Shown here: positions 21,060-33,937 of the stretch, in pieces
Layout: each line of letters begins with the position of its first letter
Position numbering within the stretch: position 1 is the stretch's first letter
Assembly: GCA_037176845.1 (NCBI GenBank)
Contig: JAYKXP010000001.1
Span: 620,001 to 684,000 of the forward strand
Source: Paramarasmius palmivorus
Lineage: Eukaryota > Basidiomycota > Agaricomycetes > Agaricales > Marasmiaceae
Direction: 5' to 3'
DNA: 64,000 bases
Made by a program: the position numbers and the translations under genes
The notes under the pieces: generated by a model
The model's input: the letters and a program-made list of their open reading frames with translations, nothing else
Database searches by the model: none
Told to the model about the DNA's origin: nothing

Positions 21060-23398
21060 TTATGCAGATCTATTTCCATATCTACTTTTCTCTCGAATAG
21101 TTGCGCCATACTTCCAAAACATGACGGGTCTGTCAGAATATTAGTGAGAAGTGAGAATCGGAGCTCAGCAAGTTGCACTTACGCCGGCCACCCTATTGCA
21201 ATGCTTATGGCGGCGAGAATGCTTACAGCCTTTCCATATCCTAGAGCGCTGTATAGTGAGGGTGCAAACAGAGGGAATCCAAACCCGGCAAGAGAGCGTA
21301 AACATGATACTGCTGCTAGAGCTACAAAGAAAATTGCGTCAGCGCTTTGCCTTTGAAGTGTACCTTTGTACGTACCTGATGCAGCATGCAGTGTGAAGCA
21401 GTCGACAACATATGTTTGCATAGATTGAAAACAGATGATTGTACCACCACCGAAGATTGCAATACCCTGTACGTGTCAAGGATGAGGAACATAGTCGTAT
21501 GATGCGTCGGGAGTCGGTACTCACGATATCAGTGACAATCCAATGTAGCTTTTCTTCAGCGGCCCATCCGCTGAGTAATAAGCCAATAGGCGTTAACAAG
21601 GCACCAAGAAACATGGGCGCTAGATGTAATATTAGGTCAGTCCCCGAGGCAAGAATGACTACTCACGAACTCGAAACTCTGGGCGACCAACACCATCATT
21701 CTTGTTCTTGAAGTAGACGTAAATTTTGTCCATGTAGCGAGCATTAAGCTGAGAAGCACCAGACAAACCAAGCCCCAACGCGATGTAATTGAGTCCAGCA
21801 ATACCAGGCCTTTGTTGATATGTTACTTGGAATATCGTCGGGATAGTGGTTAAGTACACTGTTTGTCAATGAGTCACTGTGCACTTGTAATCTGAAACTC
21901 GAGCGAGATGGTGCTCACAGGTACATGATTCCATATATGAAAGCCATATATAGTCCGATGACTTGAACGATGGGTTCACGAACAAACAGCTGGAATGGAC
22001 GGGCCATCGCCTTTGCGAAGATAGCTTGCCAGCTGTTATATCTGTGAGTTCGCCGATTCGGGTAACCGAATGTATTTGCTTACCTTCGGCCTTCGCCCGA
22101 GTATATGGTACGTACTTCTTTAACAGTAGCCCCCTTTTCTACGTCTGACGCCAGGATTTCCTTATGCGTTTGGCTTTTCGTTCAAGCAATACAGGAGCAA
22201 ACGCTATAGAGTTGGGTGGGTATGATAGATTCTATGACATTCATATAAATACTCACTTTCACGCAAAAAGAAAAGACCGGCGATTTGAATGGCGCCATCA
22301 ACGATAGAAGTTGACCAGAACTAATGACTATTGAGCGGAACCAGTGAGCTAAAGACTGCGACAGCTTACCACCCATCGCCAAGTTGATTTCTCTGCTATC
22401 CTGCGTCCAAGTAAGTTCATAATGCTCCAATCAAAGCAAATTTCCTGACATACCAGCCGCCGGCCACTGGTCCGATTACGGGCCCGAGCAATGGACACAG
22501 TGAATACAAGGCTATTGCTTTCCCTCTTTGTTCCGGCAACCAAGTGTCTCCCAAAACGCCACCACCAACCTGAATAACGTGTAAGAAGTGATATTGAAAC
22601 CAACAAGATCATTTGCATACCGAAGTGGTGCACTGCCCCCAATCCAGCCAACAAGCGAAAAGCAATTAGCTGCTTTTCATTCTGGGCAAATCCACAAGCG
22701 AGATTCCACACTAAAAGTATCATCAGAATTGGCCAGAATATCTAAATGAAAGAGACCGACCCAAGTAGAACAATTGGCTAATTGAAGCACTCGCGATCGT
22801 CCGTAGATTTCGCTGAGGGGCCCTAGGAACTAGAAGCTAGCTTAGGAAATTATCGTGGATATGAGTCCGATTAAACTTACGAGAGGGCCAATGGCTTGAC
22901 ATCTTTTAGCTTTCGTCAACCAAAAGGAACCAAAGCAAAACTTACCGTATGCCAAAACAAATATCGAGGTAATCATCGCAATCGTGACTGGACTCGTTAT
23001 TCCAAAATCTTTTGCTACACTCTCCGACGCTGGAGCAATCATTGACGAGGAGACTGGGCTGATAAAGGTGAACAGAGATACGATTGCTGTCGCTGCCCAT
23101 TTGCGCTTGAACGTCCAACTTGCGGGTTCTTGGAATGAGAACGAGTGAGAAACAAATAGCACGAGTTCACGCACTTCTTTGGATTTTCTGGATCATCTGG
23201 CCCTTCCCAGTTAACCGTGATCACGCCAGACTCGTTCGTCTCTGTCTGGGGTAGAGGATCTTTGCCCTCAGGCTTCTTTGAGCTCCCAACATCAACATCT
23301 TCAACAATTGTTGCCACCGGCGAAATTCCCTCGCTGTTTCTTCTGCTTTCGCTTTTGATATCAATGGAAGGGGGATCTAAGTCGTTTTTTGAGGTCAT
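21060..23398 (-). CDS. MFS drug:proton antiporter, DHA1 type
   Basis: The start at 23398 (MTSKNDLDPPSIDIK) gives a charged cytosolic N-terminus, then VNWEGPDDPENPKK, the signature that precedes helix 1 in DHA1 fungal exporters. Later exons show FTFISPVSSSMIAPAS, IFVLAYG, GPLSEIYGR (motif A region), FRLLAGLG, GDTWLPEQRGKAIALYS and PLLGPVIGPVAGGW, the antiporter motif C. The C-terminal half includes PTIFQVTYQQRPGIAGLNYI and AGFGFPLFAPSLYSALGYG, and it ends EKSRYGNRSA. Twelve helices are expected in the plasma membrane, exporting hydrophobic drugs or polyamine-like compounds. Intron joins are mostly clean; a missing G in a run near 22,634 may break one exon. A TATA-like stretch lies about 65 bases upstream. 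Substrate unknown. Confidence 0.85.
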
Positions 23399-23458
23399 GG
23401 CTCCTGAGAGATTTGGGGAAGAAAGAAGTTGACGCTGTTAGAGGGGTATCCTTGCCCA

Positions 23459-23467
23459 TTTATATAT
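23459..23467 (-). promoter_or_regulatory. TATA-like box of the DHA1 transporter
   Basis: On the reverse strand the stretch reads CATATATAA, about 60-70 bases upstream of the ATG at 23398. A plausible TATA element by position and composition only. Confidence 0.4.
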
Positions 23468-24057
23468 GCCCGTGTGTATCGTTGCGGTTCCCTGCCGAAG
23501 ATATTTTGGACTGAGGATAATGATGCGTCATCGACGTTTACAAATGACCTTATGCACAAAGTGACCCACCAGCCTCCTGTACCATTATTATGCGGTGGTA
23601 GTCCGTCCACATTACATGACTTCGAGCATAAAAAGACGCTGCTCAGTTATTCACGCTACAAATAATGGGGAAGGGAGAGCAGCAAGAGCCTATACCTCTG
23701 TCTCATGCTGATATCGTGGTGGTGAAACGAAGGGGAGTTGAAAGCAGTTGCCGCCGGCAGGCAATCTTATAGCCAATTTTTCCTGTTGGCTGTGCTCGGT
23801 ACTTTCGCCGCGGCTCGGTTCGTTTTCCTTCACAGGCTTCGTTCTGTTTCAATTTGAGCAAAGAACTGCCCTGGCTCTTGCGGGTTCATTGGCTATTCGT
23901 TGGTATTCGTTAAGCAAGAGTATCACGGCTCTGTGTCACGGCTCTGTACCATTAGCCGTATACGAATCTTGTGACCTCTCAAGTATGAGTCCGCGGAGTG
24001 AATTCAACTATGACCAAATGTTCGAGTGTTGTATCGGTCAGGCTGTCGGAGGTACGT

Positions 24058-24111
24058 CAAGGAAGTTCGCATATGAGCTAGAAATTTCTAGCTCATATGC
24101 GAACTTCCTTG
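24058..24111. repeat. Perfect 54-bp palindrome without spacer
   Basis: Two 27-base arms (24058-24084 and 24085-24111) are exact reverse complements that meet without a loop; the centre reads GAAATTTC. The flanking bases do not pair, so the ends are sharp. Such a structure would extrude as a cruciform. It may be a fold-back joint, a relic of a palindromic element, or an artefact of library or assembly chemistry. Confidence 0.9.
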
Positions 24112-25781
24112 CTCCTTGCTCCGTATGTATTCCCGTAGAAAAGCCAGGTTGAATAGTAGGCAGCTAGAGAATGTTAAATACACGCCTTTATACCCACCAT
24201 AAAAGAAGTGTGTGTGCCCGATAGCTGAATACCATCTCTGGTTGGTATGGGGGGCTGTCGCGGGGAAAGGTTTAGGAGGGGAAAGATATATGTATAAAGA
24301 ATGTATCTAACAACAAACTCAGTTGTTTGAAGTCTCTTCCCGACCATCGCCGTGCTGACCCGTCTCGACGAGTTACAGTATGTGGCCCTGCGCGCCCTCG
24401 AAGTCAACTCCGATGACCCATCCTCCTCGTCAACGACCCCCGTGATTATGTGGCCATTACGATCCTACCTAATATCATGACACCCCGAAAACCCATTTAA
24501 TTATCATCATTCCGCTCGATGTTCAAGAGACCCTGTCGGATGTCCCTTGTCCTACCATCATCGACGATGGCTTTCCGACCAGACCGATCAGCTAACGGAC
24601 GGACGGACCAACCCGAACTATCCGAACGACTTGATTGATTTGACCGATTGACTGATGTGACCGACCTGGAGAAGATGGAGGAGGTAGTGGTGACAAAGAG
24701 GCTAGGGAAGAGATGGCTCGTTGCAGAGATGGAATGGAATGCTAGAGAAAATGCTGATGAAAAGCTTCCCGACCACCACCGTGCTGCTCGTCTCGACAGG
24801 GGCGGTGCGTAGCTCAGAGTCCACAACTAGGTAGGGATGCAGAGATCATTGATTGCAGAAAGGGCACTTGCCCTACTGCATGCCTAGTCACAGCGCAGAA
24901 TGTGTACCGCTGCCTTGAACCCTGTAGCGCAGATCGAATTGGATGGGCGGTTCGACGACGCCAAAGATGATTGCATTGCCATTGGCTTAATCTTCTTGCC
25001 TTGACCAAGGTGTCCATTATATTACTCTGCTGAATGACGAATCGACACCAGGTTTCGAGTACTTAGATGGGTAAAAACTCACCTGCGACAGGCGTGGCAA
25101 GGAAAGATATTCCACTATCGTAACAAGGCCCTAGAACGGCAACCGTTATACTTCATCGGCATAGACAATATTCCTTGTTCCTTCGTCACGGTACCACCTA
25201 TGTGATTATTATAAGCAACTTCTTTATTGACGTGAAGTTGGTGTAGTAAGAAATAAATTGTCGCTTATACGGTTCGGATATACTTGCGGAGACTTCCCAG
25301 GACCTGCGTTAATCGAGAACGAGTTTCGTAACATCAGTCGCTGCAGCTGGGGTTGTCGATACCTCAAACTATGTTTTGAACGTCTGCAGTCTTTCTGAAT
25401 CCAATCTAATTAGTGCTTGGGACAGCTGAGATTCACTAGCACTCACACCGAAGCTTGAAGGGGAGTTCTTACGTTCTGGTGAATAATCTCCAAGTTGCCA
25501 GTGCGAGTGGTTAGCCACGAGTAAAACTTCAATCTCTGGGAAAATCCAGGGAAGTCGAGGGAACTGCCAAAAAGTTTGTATGAAACAGCAACTCCGTAAA
25601 TACGACCTACCGGCGCAGCTCCCAGCCTCTGCTACATAGCTTCGTCTCTTCAATCTTGTCCACATGGTGGTCAGGAACAAGATTAGCCTTGCCGAAGCGT
25701 GTGAAAATTTTGTGTTACGTCGCGATGACAATACTCTGCACGCATTAGTACCATCACTACAATTCCAAGCATCTCCTCACA

Positions 25782-26869
25782 ATGCAGGAACCTTTGATTC
25801 AATTGCCTTGCGACGTCGATGGTCAAAACTACGTTCAATGCGCAGCTATCGTCGCTGGGTCCATCTGGCTCCCGGACCGCGAAGTCTTCGAAGACAGTAT
25901 CGATTTTGATGTTGATGTTGGAAGGAGGGTCCCTTCTCTGTGCTTCTTAATCGAACACAAAGAACACGGAAAGCTTTTGTTTGATCTAGGGCTCAGGAAG
26001 GTGCGGTAATCAATCATGACCCTTCAACTTTGACAACTTTAACTAAGTTTGCTATCTCCAAAAGCGCGGTTTAGGCTACCCACCCGTCTTAGAAGACGAC
26101 CTGAAAATGTTCGCCATTGATTGCGAAAAGGATGTTGCCGACTTGCTTCGTCAGGGGAAAGTTGATCCAGGGGACATTTCGACGATTATTTACAGGTACG
26201 TTGCTGGAATTTTTGCTTGACAAGATGTTCATTCATATATCTCATGGTAGTCATCTTCATTTTGACCACGTCGGCGACCTAAGCCCATTTCCATCCGCAC
26301 GACTCATACTTGGGGAAGATTCGAGGGATCTAATGAAGTCTGTCTATCCGGACAACCCCAGTAGCAGTCGTCTCAGGTTTCCAGAACACCAGGAAGTAAT
26401 ATACCTCACATTTGAAGGGAAGAACAATATCTCCCATTTCATTCCACCATACGTGACACCATCTTCTACACTTCGGGCGGCTCCCATCATCTCGCCCATA
26501 GGGCCCTTGTCCAGAGGTGTGGATCTCTTTTCTGACGGATCGCTCTACATCCTCGATGCACCAGGGCACACTCCAGGGCATCTTGCACTGTTGGCGCGGG
26601 TTGCACCGAACAGTTTCATCGTCTTTGCTGCGGATTGTTGTCACAACAGAGAATGCTACGATCCCGGGGTTAGAGTCGTTAGCTCAGAAAATCATGTCGA
26701 TATCGCAACAGCTCGGGATACTGTCATTAAGCTGAAGCAAATGCACGGGATGGACAATGTCGTAATTATCCTTGCTCACGAAACCGAACGGCTGGACGAG
26801 ATGCCGATATTCCCTTCCACCTTGAATGGTTGGGCTACGGGAGAGATGTTGAAGAAAGCTTCGAGATGA
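25782..26869 (+). CDS. Metallo-beta-lactamase-fold hydrolase (lactonase-like)
   Basis: Three exons join cleanly. Exon 1 starts MQEPLIQLPCDVDGQ and ends FDLGLRK; exon 2 gives RGLGYPPVLEDD; the third begins by completing SHLHFDHVGD, which is the HxHxDH zinc motif of the fold. Downstream are DAPGHTPGHLALLARV (the next metal His), an ADCCHN segment (metal Asp region) and ILAHETERLDEMP (last His). The order and spacing fit N-acyl-homoserine-lactonase-like and related fungal MBL hydrolases of about 330 residues. It has no signal peptide, so it is probably cytosolic. The substrate is unknown; lactone or ester hydrolysis is the family guess. Frame is intact throughout, ending GEMLKKASR. Confidence 0.82.
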
Positions 26870-26899
26870 TGTGTTGCGATAGCACTATGCATACCTGTT

Positions 26900-27937
26900 G
26901 TGGTCGGGGCATGGAGCTATTACACCGCTACAGTGTGGGTCCAGTCGGCGAGCTGTGGCTTTACCGTGGCATTGGTTCGGTTGTGTTCGGTTGCTGACAG
27001 TTTATTAGATGTTGCATTCAAAGTTGTATGCACCGCGAGAAGATTTCAAGTATACTTATCATTTGACGATTCAATTGGTACCTACCTAATGCTGCAATTC
27101 CTGAGCTTCGAGTCATCTCATTCCGGACCAGGAACGTTTTACGTCCTCAGCACAGTTCACCTATTGGCTGGAGCTGCCCAGCAGTTGGGATCATTCTTCA
27201 CCGTGCGAGTACCACACCTTCGACGGTCCCGATCTATTTGGGTCATCTTCGGTCTCATAGTGCCAGGGTTCTCCGCTAGTGCAACTGCGATCATCGCTCA
27301 TTCTGCCTTCCAGGTAGATGGCTGCGTGTGCCACACGGGCGCGACTAAAGCAGCGAGATGCACGGAAGAATCGTCTTGCCTTTCTTGAAGTAGTCGGTGG
27401 TAGGGTTCCTCTGTGAGCCCTACTGGTCTGAATCGATAGAAAGCGAACCTCTCAAGATTTTATTTTACAGCTGGTGTGGGTTCTTCTGGTAAGTCTCGCT
27501 ATTCAGTATCATTAATAGTTGACGAGATTTGTTTTGTTACTTGATAGGTATATATGTTTCTCAAGCCGCCGATATTATTCCGGACATTTTTATTGCTTTG
27601 ACTTCTGATCTCGTAACAGTGGTTCTTTGGGTAGCATACCGCCGGTACTGCCACGGTGCCACGCACTTGCGATATACACGGCCGCTATGTTAATGCTTTG
27701 GTTCCTTGAAGTTCTATCCTATCCTGTCTCGAAGATCAGGCAAAGGAGGTTCGAGTGGCGGCCTATTGGGGGGCGATATCTCCGAACTAATCGAACTACT
27801 ACGGACAAGTACCGAGAGTACGAAACACACCAAGGCTTAATACCCTGCGTTCGGATGCCCACCGACCAGCCATCTGTCAGTTTTCTCATCTTTGTCGTTA
27901 CCATGCTAGGCACTCTACATTTGTTTCCCAGGTTTTG
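26900..27937 (+). CDS. Possible multi-helix membrane protein, structure uncertain
   Basis: Open frames at 26900-27388 and 27627-27938, with a possible exon between (about 27,476-27,620; YVSQAADIIPDIFIALTSDL after a clean intron), contain several hydrophobic stretches: FYVLSTVHLLAGAAQQLGSF, IWVIFGLIVPGFSASATAII and a helix near LAIYTAAMLMLWFLEVL. The layout recalls basidiomycete seven-helix DUF6534-like proteins, but the expected conserved text is not clear and I could not assemble one continuous frame. It may be a decayed or indel-broken gene. Low confidence in both limits and identity. Confidence 0.25.
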
Positions 27938-28174
27938 ACTCGTTACCGGACATTACACGCCTCCAGGAGTATGTGCAAATGGAAATATCATTACAGCGGG
28001 AAACATGGGATGCCATAAACTCTCAATGGATGCACCGTCATGATTCACAGTAGTCATCTTCAAGACGCGTCACCGGTCTACACGGCTGATACTGAACCTG
28101 ATACAGCCGGTCTCTTTTTGTGAATTCGTACTGTCAAGAACCAAGGACTTACAATATCAGGAACCGACAGAAGG

Positions 28175-28182
28175 CTATAAAA
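28175..28182 (+). promoter_or_regulatory. TATA box of the DyP peroxidase gene
   Basis: TATAAAAG lies 72-79 bases upstream of the ATG at 28254, a good position for a fungal TATA element. It is followed by a pyrimidine-rich leader (CTTCCTCC, then CTCTATTCACTCCCC). Confidence 0.6.
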
Positions 28183-28253
28183 GTCCATGCCTTCCTCCAG
28201 CTAAAAGCAGTCTCCCAACACCTGCTTGTCACATCCTCTATTCACTCCCCAAT

Positions 28254-30468
28254 ATGAGGTTGACCTCCATCTCAATAGTCATCGGACTAGCTCTCCAATG
28301 CAGCTTTGTCGCCGCTCGTTCCAGTCGCGTCAAACCAAGGAGAACCACATCTATTTTGATCAGTATGTCGTCGGTCACTGGCGATACATACGACTCATCA
28401 CTTACTTCTTTTACCAGACCCTGATGCCCAACCTGATTTGCCCACCGCGAACGAGGCTCAAGTAGCGTCCGCAACCGTCGGGCTCGATCTCGATGATGTT
28501 CAAGGTGACATCTTGTAAGTTTGATTCGAATCAAACAGCCCAGACGCGTCGTATTTAATTCATCACAGGGTTGGCATGAAGAAGGACAAGGAGCTCTTCT
28601 TCTTCTTCAGTATTCAGGATGCCGCTACCTTCAAGTCAAAACTGGCCTCTGATATTCACGGCCTCATTACTTCGACGAATCAACTTCTCGACGTATCTCT
28701 GCAACCGATAACTGCGGTCAACATTGCATTCTCCAACAGTGGCCTCAGTACCCTCGGCATCACTGATGACCTAAACGACGCTGCATTCACTTCAGGGCAG
28801 TTTGTTGATGCTGAAGCGCTAGGTGATCCTGGCACCGGTAACTGGATCGAGGGTTTCAAAGGAACTGGCGTACATGGTGTATTCCTAATTGCATCGGACA
28901 CTCAATCCAATGTCGATGCAGAGCTAGTCAACATTCAAAACATTCTAGGAAGCTCCATCAGTGAAGTTCATCGCTTGCAAGGGGCTGCCCGACCTGGAAG
29001 TGAGAATGGTCACGAACGTTTGTCTTTTTGCTTATCCAGTATGTTTCGCCATTGACGCTCTGTGGCGCAGATTTCGGATATATGGACGGTATCGGACAAC
29101 CGGCTATCAAAGGATTCGTACTGGGACCTCTTCCAGGTCAGGCGGAAATCGATCCTGGTGTGATTCTTACCGGCGAAGATGGTGATTCCCTCACGAGACC
29201 TTCCTGGGCCAAAGGAGGATCTTTCCTTGCCTTCCGTCAATTAAAACAACGCGTCCCCGAGTTCAACAAGTTCCTCTCTGACAATGTTCTTGCAGTCCCG
29301 GGTTTGACTCAACAAGAGAACATTGACCTACTCGGTGCTAGGATGGTCGGAAGATGGAAAAGCGTAAGTTTATTCTCGAGATGTCAAAAGCGTGCCCTGA
29401 ATCTCTCTTTAGGGCGCTCCTATTGATCTTGCACCCCTTCATGACGATCCAGTGCTTGCCGCCGACCCTCAAAGGAACAATCTGTTCACTTACGTACATG
29501 ACGATGCCTCCTTTGATATTGTGACCAACCAGACGATGTGTCCATTTGCTGCCCACACTAGGAAGACTCGCCCAAGAGGCGACTTTTCCCCCGAGAATTC
29601 TGCCAATCATATCATTCGTGCTGGAATACCTTATGGGGTTCGTCTCAAATCCCTTCCCTGATTTGATTATCGTGCTGACGAACTCTACGCCCTTTTATAG
29701 CCCGAAGGCAGGTCTATTCCATTCAATCACATATTACACGCTAGAACTGATTATACCTAGTTTCTGATGCCGAGTCTACTGCGGAGTCAAGTAGCGACTC
29801 ACCAGATCTTGAACGTGGACTTGCTTTCGGTGAGTGACTCGTCTAATTGGCGAGCCCACTGAGATTAAAGATATTGCGATGGCAACGACAGTCTCCTACC
29901 AATCGAACATCAATGCTGGCTTCGCCTTCATCCAGAAAGCATGGGTTGATAACTCAAAGTAGGTCGCAGATGCCTCTGTTCGATATTCTCTCACTCAATT
30001 TTTTCCGATGTTCTCTCTCCTATAGCTTCATGTTCGGCCGTACTCGTAAGTCTACCTATATTCAATGATGTGTTCGTCAATGCTCACTCTACTATCTTGC
30101 AGCTGCGTAAGCATCTTCTAACCTCGTAAATCCATACCTCTCATTTTCTCACAAACTACAATCACAACTTGTAGACCTGTAAGTGCTCGATATATTGTCA
30201 TCATTGATTGCTAACGACGAGCATTATTAGGGTGTTGACCCAATCATTGGTTCCACCAACTCCGGACCACCCGGAGATGCCCCCCGTACCGTGAATGGCT
30301 TGGATCCTCTCGACTTCCAAAAGCCTATCGTGATCAATACTGGTCAGTGTTGTTTACACCTGTAGAAGAGCGACTTCTTACACATCATTAGATTTCGTCG
30401 TCTCCCGGGGAGGAGAGTACTTCTATTCGCCCCCCATCTCCGCACTTCTTACCACTCTGTCGCTGTAA
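28254..30468 (+). CDS. Secreted DyP-type (dye-decolorizing) heme peroxidase
   Basis: The start MRLTSISIVIGLALQ is a signal peptide. Spliced exons continue with VGLDLDDVQGDIL and MKKDKELFFFFSIQ, then GTGNWIEGFKGTGVHGVFLIA. A clean intron join creates HFGYMDGIGQPAIKGF, which contains the GxxDG distal motif with the catalytic Asp. Downstream are FLAFRQLKQRVPEF, ADPQRNNLFTY, HTRKTRPRGDF, and the axial-His segment NHIIRAGIPYG. The last exons give GFAFIQKAWVDNS, VDPIIGSTNSGPP and FVVSRGGEYFYSPPI, ending at 30468. These features and a length near 500 residues fit class-D fungal DyPs of wood and litter decayers, which oxidise dyes and lignin-related aromatics with hydrogen peroxide. Exons between 29,930 and 30,240 are very short. 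No frame breaks were needed in the conserved core. Confidence 0.9.
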
Positions 30469-31163
30469 ATGCAAAGCGACAAGGAAAAATAGAATGGACT
30501 ATTTATCATAATCCAGGGTTCTCGATGATAATTGGGTTTCATTTATAAATAATTTTAAGCTTGTCTGTACATAGAATGTAGGAGAATGTAGGTAGTCAAA
30601 CTTGGAGACTACATAGAGAATCAACGTTCAACATCGGTTGTTCTACTGTCTAAATTCGCGAGTGCCAAGGAGTTGAAGCTAATGCATGAAACGGCCTGGT
30701 TGGTCGCAGGGACCCATGGAAGAAAATGCGAAAAAGGCCCGTGGAATCGATGTTGACCACCCAGGTATCCATGGAAGAAAAAGGAAAGAGTGCATCCCGG
30801 AGACAGGTTACAGAGTTTGAAATATGAGAACCTGGCGTAGTGACGCATCACGATCAAGAAAGTTCCAATTTAGGAGATCCTAATATCCAAGATCTCACCG
30901 AAGTTTTTTATTCGGGTTTTTCTCTGGCACGCTGCTGACGAACCCAGAGGCCTGTAGGATCCCAAGTGGGCTGGCCATTGGGGAGACAAGTCAAACTAGA
31001 TCGATTGACTGAGACAGGGATCTAGCACAGACGAGGCGGTGATGACTTGGGGGCTCGCACTACTCCTATGTTCATATTTCAACTTGTCCCCAAGTCTTCC
31101 GTCGTCTCTAGACTCCTTCAGAAACATAGCTCTCGTACCTCCATCGCCACTGGTGTTACCCAG
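30469..31163. other. Intergenic region
   Basis: About 700 bases between the DyP stop and the next start. Two near-copies of CCATGGAAGAAAA (about 30,714 and 30,770), each followed by an A/G-rich run, form a short direct repeat 56 bases apart. No gene supported. Confidence 0.4.
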
Positions 31164-33346
31164 ATGGAAGGCCGCGACGACAAACGAACTTTTCCCGGCA
31201 ACAATTCCACGACCAGCAATACCGGCGATGGTAGCAGTCCTCATTCCAATACAGCCCTTCCGGACAGTTTAAGCAGGATTATAACCCCTTCGCATCGAGA
31301 TAGTGGAACTCGAACGACTCTCAGCGAAGGACGCGCACGCGACGAGTCTGATGAGGAGCCTCGAGATGACGATTACGATAGGGCAAGGCCCCATATCGAA
31401 TCGCAGTCTCTACATTCATCTGGGGCTCATTATGGCTCGCCATTTGGTCCTGGAGCTGGCAGATATCGCACAGAAGCAGCTGAGATGTCTTCTACGCCAT
31501 CGACGTCGCTGGCATCGCATCATGCTTTTGCTGTACGACAGGCAGGCATATCATCGAGCTTCTCTGCAATACCAGGATTGCCAATGCCATCTTCGACTTC
31601 GACGCCGGAACCACCACTGATATCTTCGTCATCCTCGACTTCCAGCCAACTTCTTCCCTTTCACAGCAGCATAGAACAAATACTCGTCAAACGACCAGTA
31701 TGCCGCCATGCCGCCAGTAGTCGCAAGCAGAGGCTCCGGTGTACGCCCTATTCGCAGCGACCCTGCCTATTATGCGCAAGCTTCGGGTTATTCATCCTAT
31801 GGACAGTCCGGTCACCACCTTCCTTTCCCTGGCCGAAGTAATCCTAGTCGAGACACTGGATTGTATGGCAGTAGCGGCCCAATGCGTGAGTTTGATCCCT
31901 TCTTTTTTGCATTGAAATCTAATGTAATATCTGGAACATATCCATAGTGCCACCACCGGATCCGTACTCTCGCCAGGTATATGAACCGTCTTCATCGGGA
32001 CATTATGGAAACTACCTTCCTCCCCCAGTCCTACCGCCTCTCGATCCCTTCAGAAGGGAATCGCTGTCCTCCCAGCACCATCAGCCAGCTGGCTCGTTGC
32101 CGACTCCATTTCTAGGTCAGCGCTTTGACGAAAACTCCGAGTCCCGACTGATAGGGAGGAAGAGGGGAGGTACTGACGAGGATGGGAGCAGTGTAAGTGA
32201 AGGGCTGGAAGCAGACAGTTTCGGCATAGAGCCTGGTGGCACGACGTCTGGTACGATGTCAAGGACAGCGACGCCTTCAGGGGCATCTTCGACTGAAGCT
32301 GGTACTTCGCAGTCCAAAGTGCCAAAGAAGACCCTTATCGCATGCGACTTCTGCCGAGGTACGACTCCTCCTTCCGAGTATGATCTGCACCCTCAAGAAA
32401 TCTGATTGCTTCCATGTCACAGGTCGTAAACTCCGCTGTGACGGCGCGAGACCATCTTGCTCAAACTGCAAGTCCAGAGATAATCAGCCTTGCAACTATC
32501 AGCCGTCACTCAGAAGGAGAGGCCCTGGGAAGGCGAAAAAAAGTTCCAAAGTCGAAAGGGCCAAACAGAATAAAAGCGATGCTGGACAGGAACTGGAGAG
32601 TGGGGCTGTCATGATGGATGCACAGAGGACACAACTCCTTCGTTTCAAGACCCCAATTTCAGTCGCAGGTCGGGGGTCATGATGACGAACCGATGCCGTT
32701 TGCTGGTGCTGCAGGTCCTTCCCGTCAGGCAACCCAATCCAGGCCGAGTTCCAGTGTACTATTTCGCGGTGAAAGCACAGATGAGGTCTTTTACCTAAAT
32801 GCCCGTGTTCCCCCTGAACAACCATATCGCCCACGAGTACTGACCACCCCAGGAGGTATGGTTTCCGGTCAGCATCAACACCAACATTTCCATCATCAAC
32901 CCTTCCAGCCTCAGCCTCGTCCGCATTCATATCCTAGTCATCCACAGCACCACCATGATCCATTCCAGCAACACGCGTATCCTTCAGGGCTAAGTGTTGG
33001 GGAAACACCGACATCTTCCAGCTGGCCGGGGCATGGGAGCGCTATTCCTTCCCCCACAATCAAGACGGAGTCCGATTCCTCCAGTTTGGACTGGTCCCCT
33101 GAGCATGGCCCATCGGTACCGCAGCAAGTTCAGTCCACATCTTTGTCACCTGTCGCTCGACACAACATCGACTCGCCATCGGAGGCCTCGGGGAGCAGTC
33201 GCCAGTATACAACTGATGAGTGGGATGGTTGGCGGTATTATGATGCTAGAGATCCTACTAAGAGGCATTGGGATCGTCCAGACCAGTCGGCAGGTCATCG
33301 TTCGAGTTCTCCAAGCAGGACCAGGGGGACTGACATGGAAGGGTGA
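31164..33346 (+). CDS. Zn(II)2Cys6 transcription factor
   Basis: The start MEGRDDKRTFPGNNS opens a long Ser/Pro/Gly-rich disordered region, interrupted by an intron near 31,886-31,947. The DNA-binding domain forms across an intron (about 32,360-32,423): ACDFCRGRKLRCDGARPSC followed by SNCKSRDNQPC, giving C-x2-C-x6-C-x6-C-x2-C-x7-C, the binuclear zinc cluster of fungal Gal4-type regulators. A basic linker (SLRRRGPGKAKKS) follows, then a Gln/His/Pro/Ser-rich C-terminus ending RGTDMEG. The Zn cluster lies in the middle of the protein rather than at the N-terminus, a layout common in basidiomycetes. No fungal-specific middle-homology domain is visible. One-base breaks are needed near 31,695 and near 32,610. 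The target genes are unknown. Confidence 0.8.
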
Positions 33347-33937
33347 AGGGATGCTTGCTGTGGATGGGTCTGCTTTAGTCGCCCTACACTGGGCGCTGCA
33401 AAGGGAGCACGTACGTTATGCGTATCCTGAAATCAGGTCCACTCTATTATCCAATATCTGCAGTCAAACCAGACCTTCTTCGACACCCGTCTGACGTGGG
33501 TGTATTCGTTTCTTTGACGGGATGGGTGCTGTTGGACATGTCCAGCGTGCGAACTGCGTATCCCGTCACTTCGTCCCAGTTTACGTTAATCTTCCTCGCA
33601 AGCAGTTTTTATCCTGTCTGCGAGGCCTTTTCTCGGTCGTGATTCACAATAAACCTATATCATTAATGGAGGTTTAACACTGTGTTTCTATAATTATTGC
33701 TTTTAGTGTGTATCACTAATCACGCTTGCCACACTTGTTGTATTTGCTTGGTCGTTATTGTGTCTGTAGTACTTAATGGGCCTGTATTGTTAATCGATAC
33801 TGAGAACCGGTAGTCTTATTCATATAATAGGTATAGTAACCACTTTTAATTTTTGCGAATGGTAGGAGAAACGAGGTTGTATTCTGCCTGTACGTTCGGA
33901 TACATTCAAGAAAAAGTACAAAACATCTACCTCGTTA
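33347..33937. other. Convergent intergenic region
   Basis: About 590 bases between the 3' ends of the transcription factor and NUP53. The distal half is AT-rich, as expected of 3' flanks. A frame at 33418-33642 lacks support. Confidence 0.45.

Larger units (their letters stand above)
23399..25781. other. Long gene-poor intergenic region
   Basis: About 2.4 kb lie between two divergent genes. It contains a perfect 54-bp palindrome (24058-24111) and two short similar stretches (about 24,330-24,375 and 24,764-24,804, both with CTTCCCGACCA...CCGTGCTG...CGTCTCGAC), which look like remnants of a duplicated segment. Open frames such as 23748-24152 (forward) and 25369-25731 (reverse) have no recognisable domain. 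No supported gene. Confidence 0.45.

Noticed and set aside
24174..24830. Possible retroelement remnant with two CTTCCCGACCA...CGTCTCGAC stretches
   Set aside because: The similarity is short and no reverse transcriptase, integrase or protease motif is visible.
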